A stretch of 64,000 bases of DNA. It comes from Euonymus europaeus (Eukaryota > Streptophyta > Magnoliopsida > Celastrales > Celastraceae). The translations under genes were made by a program, and so were the position numbers. Of the stretch, positions 61,316 through 64,000 are shown piece after piece. How positions within the stretch are numbered: the first letter of the stretch is position 1; every line of letters begins with the position of its first letter. The notes beneath the pieces are model-generated. The model was not told the DNA's origin. It did not search any database and saw only the letters and a list, made by a program, of their open reading frames with translations. The stretch covers positions 4,935,544-4,999,543 of the forward strand of contig OY756968.1 of NCBI GenBank assembly GCA_963580455.1. The letters are read 5' to 3'.

Positions 61316-62788
61316 TTAGTAGCCGGATTCTGGAGAGGAAGTCCAAATAGAAGCTGAGAAAAAGTTCCGGGATTTCCAACCTAGAATGAGCCTATTATTA
61401 GCCAGCTCTTCCAACCTATATCCGTCATTGAACAACCCCAACAAAAGCTTTGCTTGGCAATGATTGGCAGAGCTTATGCTTGCTGGCTTATAGCCAACAC
61501 TCCCCAACCATTCCCACCAAGAGCATCGTTCCCTGCCACCGGTCTGGTAGATCCCGGACAAAGACCCAGCTATTCTGGGTCCCAAGAATACTCTTTCAAC
61601 CAACGTCCAAGCTTGGTCTTTCATTGGGATTGGGAATCCAGCCTCCAGTGAGTCATAAAAGGCAGAGTAATGGTGCAATGAGTCCATGAACTGGCTCACA
61701 AAACCTCCATCCCCTATGGTCCCTGTCACCTCTTCAATTAGAGTCACCAATCTGGGACTTAGGGTCTTTACTCCAGATAAAAATGAAATGATCGAATCGG
61801 GTGCCCGATAGTTAAAATGAGGAAGGTTCAACATGCAGTTGATCACCAAGGCTTCCCCTCTCACTAACTTCAACGCAGCAGCTCGGAATGTATCATCAGA
61901 GTCCAACCTGCAATGGTGGAATGAAAACGGCTGGCCGATGGATGCAGCAAATGCAATCAAACGGCGACCCGTCTCTTGCACGGTCCCTATCGATCCTCGG
62001 CTCTTACTCCTCAGCAAGGCAGTGATCCTAAGATGTGGGACAGGTGGGCCATCCTTCCTCGACACTAAGGCTTGCATCAGCGACGCCCATTGAATCCCCT
62101 CCATGATATCATAATCTACTATGTGCACCCGTCTATCTTGCGCCACTGCTTCGAGTATAGCTTGATTTGCTGTAAAGTGCCCAAATTTCACACAAGGAGA
62201 AATGTCCTGCAACAGCTGAAATGCAGCAAGCACGTGACGTTCATCACAGAGATGATTGTAATGGTTTCCATTGCCTATCAAATGCTTACCATGTAGCCCC
62301 CCAGCACCATCTACCAAACTGTACAAGGCGTCGGTAAAGCAGGCTGCCAACCTCTCCATATTGGTTCCGTCATTTGGGGACAGTAATTCCTTGAGCCGAA
62401 TCAATATCACTCGAGCCAAATCGTAGCTCTCGTTCACACCAGTGAGTGCCTCGGCTGCCGCCATCAATAGGTGGACAAGCCTCAGTCCTTTAGAATCAGA
62501 ATCAACGCTGTTGGTCCCTTCATCCACAGACATAGTGTCAGATGTCTCGTGGGTCACCGGAGTCGGTTCCAATCCTCCATTGTCAACCACGGATTGAATG
62601 AGACCATGAATATCATCATAATCAGGCGATAAAGCATCCCAGTCGATGACTGGAGACCAGTCATTCCACTTACAGGTAATGTTGTAATCATCTTCAGTAG
62701 AAGGGGTGAGAATAGTAGCGGTGATGCTATAACTGGAAATGTTGAGCTCAGTGTCATCAATGGCCGTGGCCATTGACATAGCTCTCAA
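61316..62788 (-). CDS. NSP2: GRAS transcription regulator of the NSP2 group
   Basis: A single-exon 490-residue protein. The N terminus (1-100) is acidic with a Trp-containing block, CKWNDWSPVIDWDALSPDYD, typical of NSP2. The GRAS domain then runs from about 103: LHRI (HLLMAAAEALTGVNESYDLA), the VHIID motif as VHIVDYDIMEGIQW (221-234), the PFYRE region around LNLPHFNYRAPDSIISFLSG, a VERVFLGPRI block (397-406), and the SAW end (GYKPASISSANHCQAKLLLG ... WKSRNFFSASIWTS). NSP2 acts with NSP1 and RAM1-type partners in the nucleus in nodulation and arbuscular-mycorrhizal signalling and strigolactone biosynthesis; the Arabidopsis relative is SCL26 (At4g08250, from memory). The ATG at 62788 is used; an in-frame Met at residue 4 or 6 is possible. 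A miR171h-type site lies at 62393-62412. The intronless form is usual for GRAS genes. Confidence 0.92.
   Translation of the reverse strand: MRAMSMATAIDDTELNISSYSITATILTPSTEDDYNITCKWNDWSPVIDWDALSPDYDDIHGLIQSVVDNGGLEPTPVTHETSDTMSVDEGTNSVDSDSKGLRLVHLLMAAAEALTGVNESYDLARVILIRLKELLSPNDGTNMERLAACFTDALYSLVDGAGGLHGKHLIGNGNHYNHLCDERHVLAAFQLLQDISPCVKFGHFTANQAILEAVAQDRRVHIVDYDIMEGIQWASLMQALVSRKDGPPVPHLRITALLRSKSRGSIGTVQETGRRLIAFAASIGQPFSFHHCRLDSDDTFRAAALKLVRGEALVINCMLNLPHFNYRAPDSIISFLSGVKTLSPRLVTLIEEVTGTIGDGGFVSQFMDSLHHYSAFYDSLEAGFPIPMKDQAWTLVERVFLGPRIAGSLSGIYQTGGRERCSWWEWLGSVGYKPASISSANHCQAKLLLGLFNDGYRLEELANNRLILGWKSRNFFSASIWTSSPESGY
62393..62412 (-). promoter_or_regulatory. miR171h-type target site in NSP2 mRNA
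   Basis: The + strand reads gagccgaatcaatatcactc, which matches the body of legume miR171h as I remember it, so the - strand mRNA is complementary. It covers codons for R126-L132 in the LHRI region (RVILIRLK), where the NSP2 site is known in legumes. Confidence 0.8.
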
Positions 62789-62837
62789 AAAAGTATAGTT
62801 GTTCTGAGTACTTGTGTCACTGTGTCACGAACAAGGT

Positions 62838-62845
62838 GGTATATA
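62838..62845 (-). promoter_or_regulatory. TATA box of the NSP2-type gene
   Basis: tatatata (CTATATATACC on the minus strand) lies about 50 bp before the start codon. Position allows a very short 5' UTR. Confidence 0.5.
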
Positions 62846-64000
62846 TAGAACAAAAGTGTTTTCAGATATTGAAAAGAAAAAAAAAACAGGTCTAAAGCTC
62901 AAGGAGCTGGTATAAAAGAGTGTACGTGGAAAAGATAGAGTTCAATATTTCGATTTAGTTTACTCTTAATGAGCATGATTACAAAAGTTCTGTTGTGATT
63001 ATTAATTTGTTATAGAATATATATACCGTGTCTAGAACTCATTGCACATCTTTGTCCATCAATGGTGAAGAAATCAACAGCGTCATCCATTCTTAAATCT
63101 TAATTCTAGTCAAAGCACTCTGTAATTGGTTCTTTTCTATAAAGAAATGTTCAAGAAAGCATCTTTGGCTACCCCATTAATTTGTCTACATCTACAATAA
63201 AAAAACTGGGTCACTAGATATATTCACTGGTATATACTTGGTCTGAAATGAGCTTCTTTGTCTGTTCCAAAAGCAATAAGATTCCTTAAATTAAAAATAT
63301 ATTGTGATGCAATATAATTTTTGGCTTATGTACTACTCATCATGCCATCAATTTAAATAAGATCTAGCAATATCTGACCCAAACCAGAACCTCCCATCAC
63401 TTAATGATATATTGATATCCAGCATTTTCCTCCAAATTTCAGGCACTTAAGATACAAATTACACAACTAATAGAGATTTAATCTTTATATGATAGAACCT
63501 AATACTGATTAAGCCGAATTATTACAGAGCTCAAAAGTTATTCTAATTCCAGACTATGGATTTGTTTAAAAAACAAAATGAAGGAATGACTCATGACAAG
63601 GGTCCTGTATGAACAACCAGGAAATCAGTTCAACTACCCTACAGCTTTGTTTTCCTCAATGTATTTGCTTCACTTGCAGCGTGCGTAAAAATAGTTTAAA
63701 GGGGTTCTTTTTGCACTTTTGAGGCTGAGTGAGCATTCTTTTCTTACAGAGTTCCATCTATTATTTTATTTTGATTTTAATCCATACAAATAACTGATTA
63801 GGGAATCAAATATCAGAGATTTGGTTACACAGCCATAAATTTATTTCCAGGCACAAAATCTTTCTTAAGAGGGAAAGATTTGATTAGGACGACAGAGTAC
63901 TTAATCAATATCCCAAAGCCTAAAGAAGGTTAACTGTGCAATCATAGAATAATTGTTTCACATCGAGCAGTGTCAAATCTACTGCAGCAAGTTTAACAGG
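62846..64000. other. Upstream region of the NSP2-type gene
   Basis: AT-rich promoter-side DNA; no open frame with coding character and no recognised repeat. Confidence 0.45.

Noticed and set aside
61450..62296. Several + strand frames opposite the NSP2-type gene
   Set aside because: Antisense shadows of a well-supported GRAS coding region.

Overview
The window is nuclear DNA of a flowering plant, most likely a eudicot. The evidence is GT-AG introns of plant size, AT-rich intergenic DNA full of MITEs, SINEs and Harbinger/copia remnants, and proteins of plant-only families (GRAS/NSP2, AP2/ERF, WAT1/UMAMIT, plant p24 delta). I cannot name the species. Eight recognisable host genes are present. 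Exon joins were worked out by hand from splice consensus and reading-frame continuity, and every multi-exon gene below closes to a whole number of codons.

Layout: (1) 1-4.1 kb, + strand: 3' part of a CHZ/HIRIP3-type histone chaperone gene whose 5' end lies outside the window. (2) 5.2-7.6 kb, - strand: a ChaC-like gamma-glutamylcyclotransferase of the GGCT2;3 type, 8 exons. (3) 8.4-10.9 kb, - strand: a UMAMIT (WAT1/EamA) transporter, 7 exons. (4) 10.9-23.5 kb: mostly non-coding, with a MITE, tandem repeats and one unassigned coding-like patch near 22 kb. (5) 23.5-26.2 kb, - strand: a p24 delta cargo receptor, 4 exons. (6) 26.2-36.5 kb: intergenic, with a long-TIR element (28.9-29.8 kb) and a decayed copia fragment (30.4-31.2 kb). 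(7) 36.6-37.3 kb, + strand: an intronless ERF012/013/014-type AP2 gene. (8) 37.3-44.8 kb: intergenic, with tandem arrays and a second MITE of the 14.7-kb family. (9) 44.9-46.9 kb, - strand: a membrane-anchored MORN-repeat protein, 3 exons. (10) 48.8-49.6 kb: remnants of an unrecognised gene, next to a 6.0-kb two-gene PIF/Harbinger transposon (49,589-55,612) with TTA target duplications and a leader intron made largely of tandem repeats. (11) 56.4-59.0 kb, - strand: a class I PLP aminotransferase, 2 exons. (12) 59.7-59.9 kb: a tRNA-derived SINE with 17-bp target duplications. (13) 61.3-62.8 kb, - strand: an intronless GRAS gene of the NSP2 group with a miR171h-type target site.

The genes do not form a pathway. 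From memory of Arabidopsis, their order looks like a merged version of several duplicated segments: At1g44780-44830, At1g21890-21920, At1g77640-77670 and At4g08250-08310. This makes the window look like a well-preserved ancestral gene block expanded by transposons. I see no rRNA, no intact tRNA, no CRISPR and no organelle DNA.
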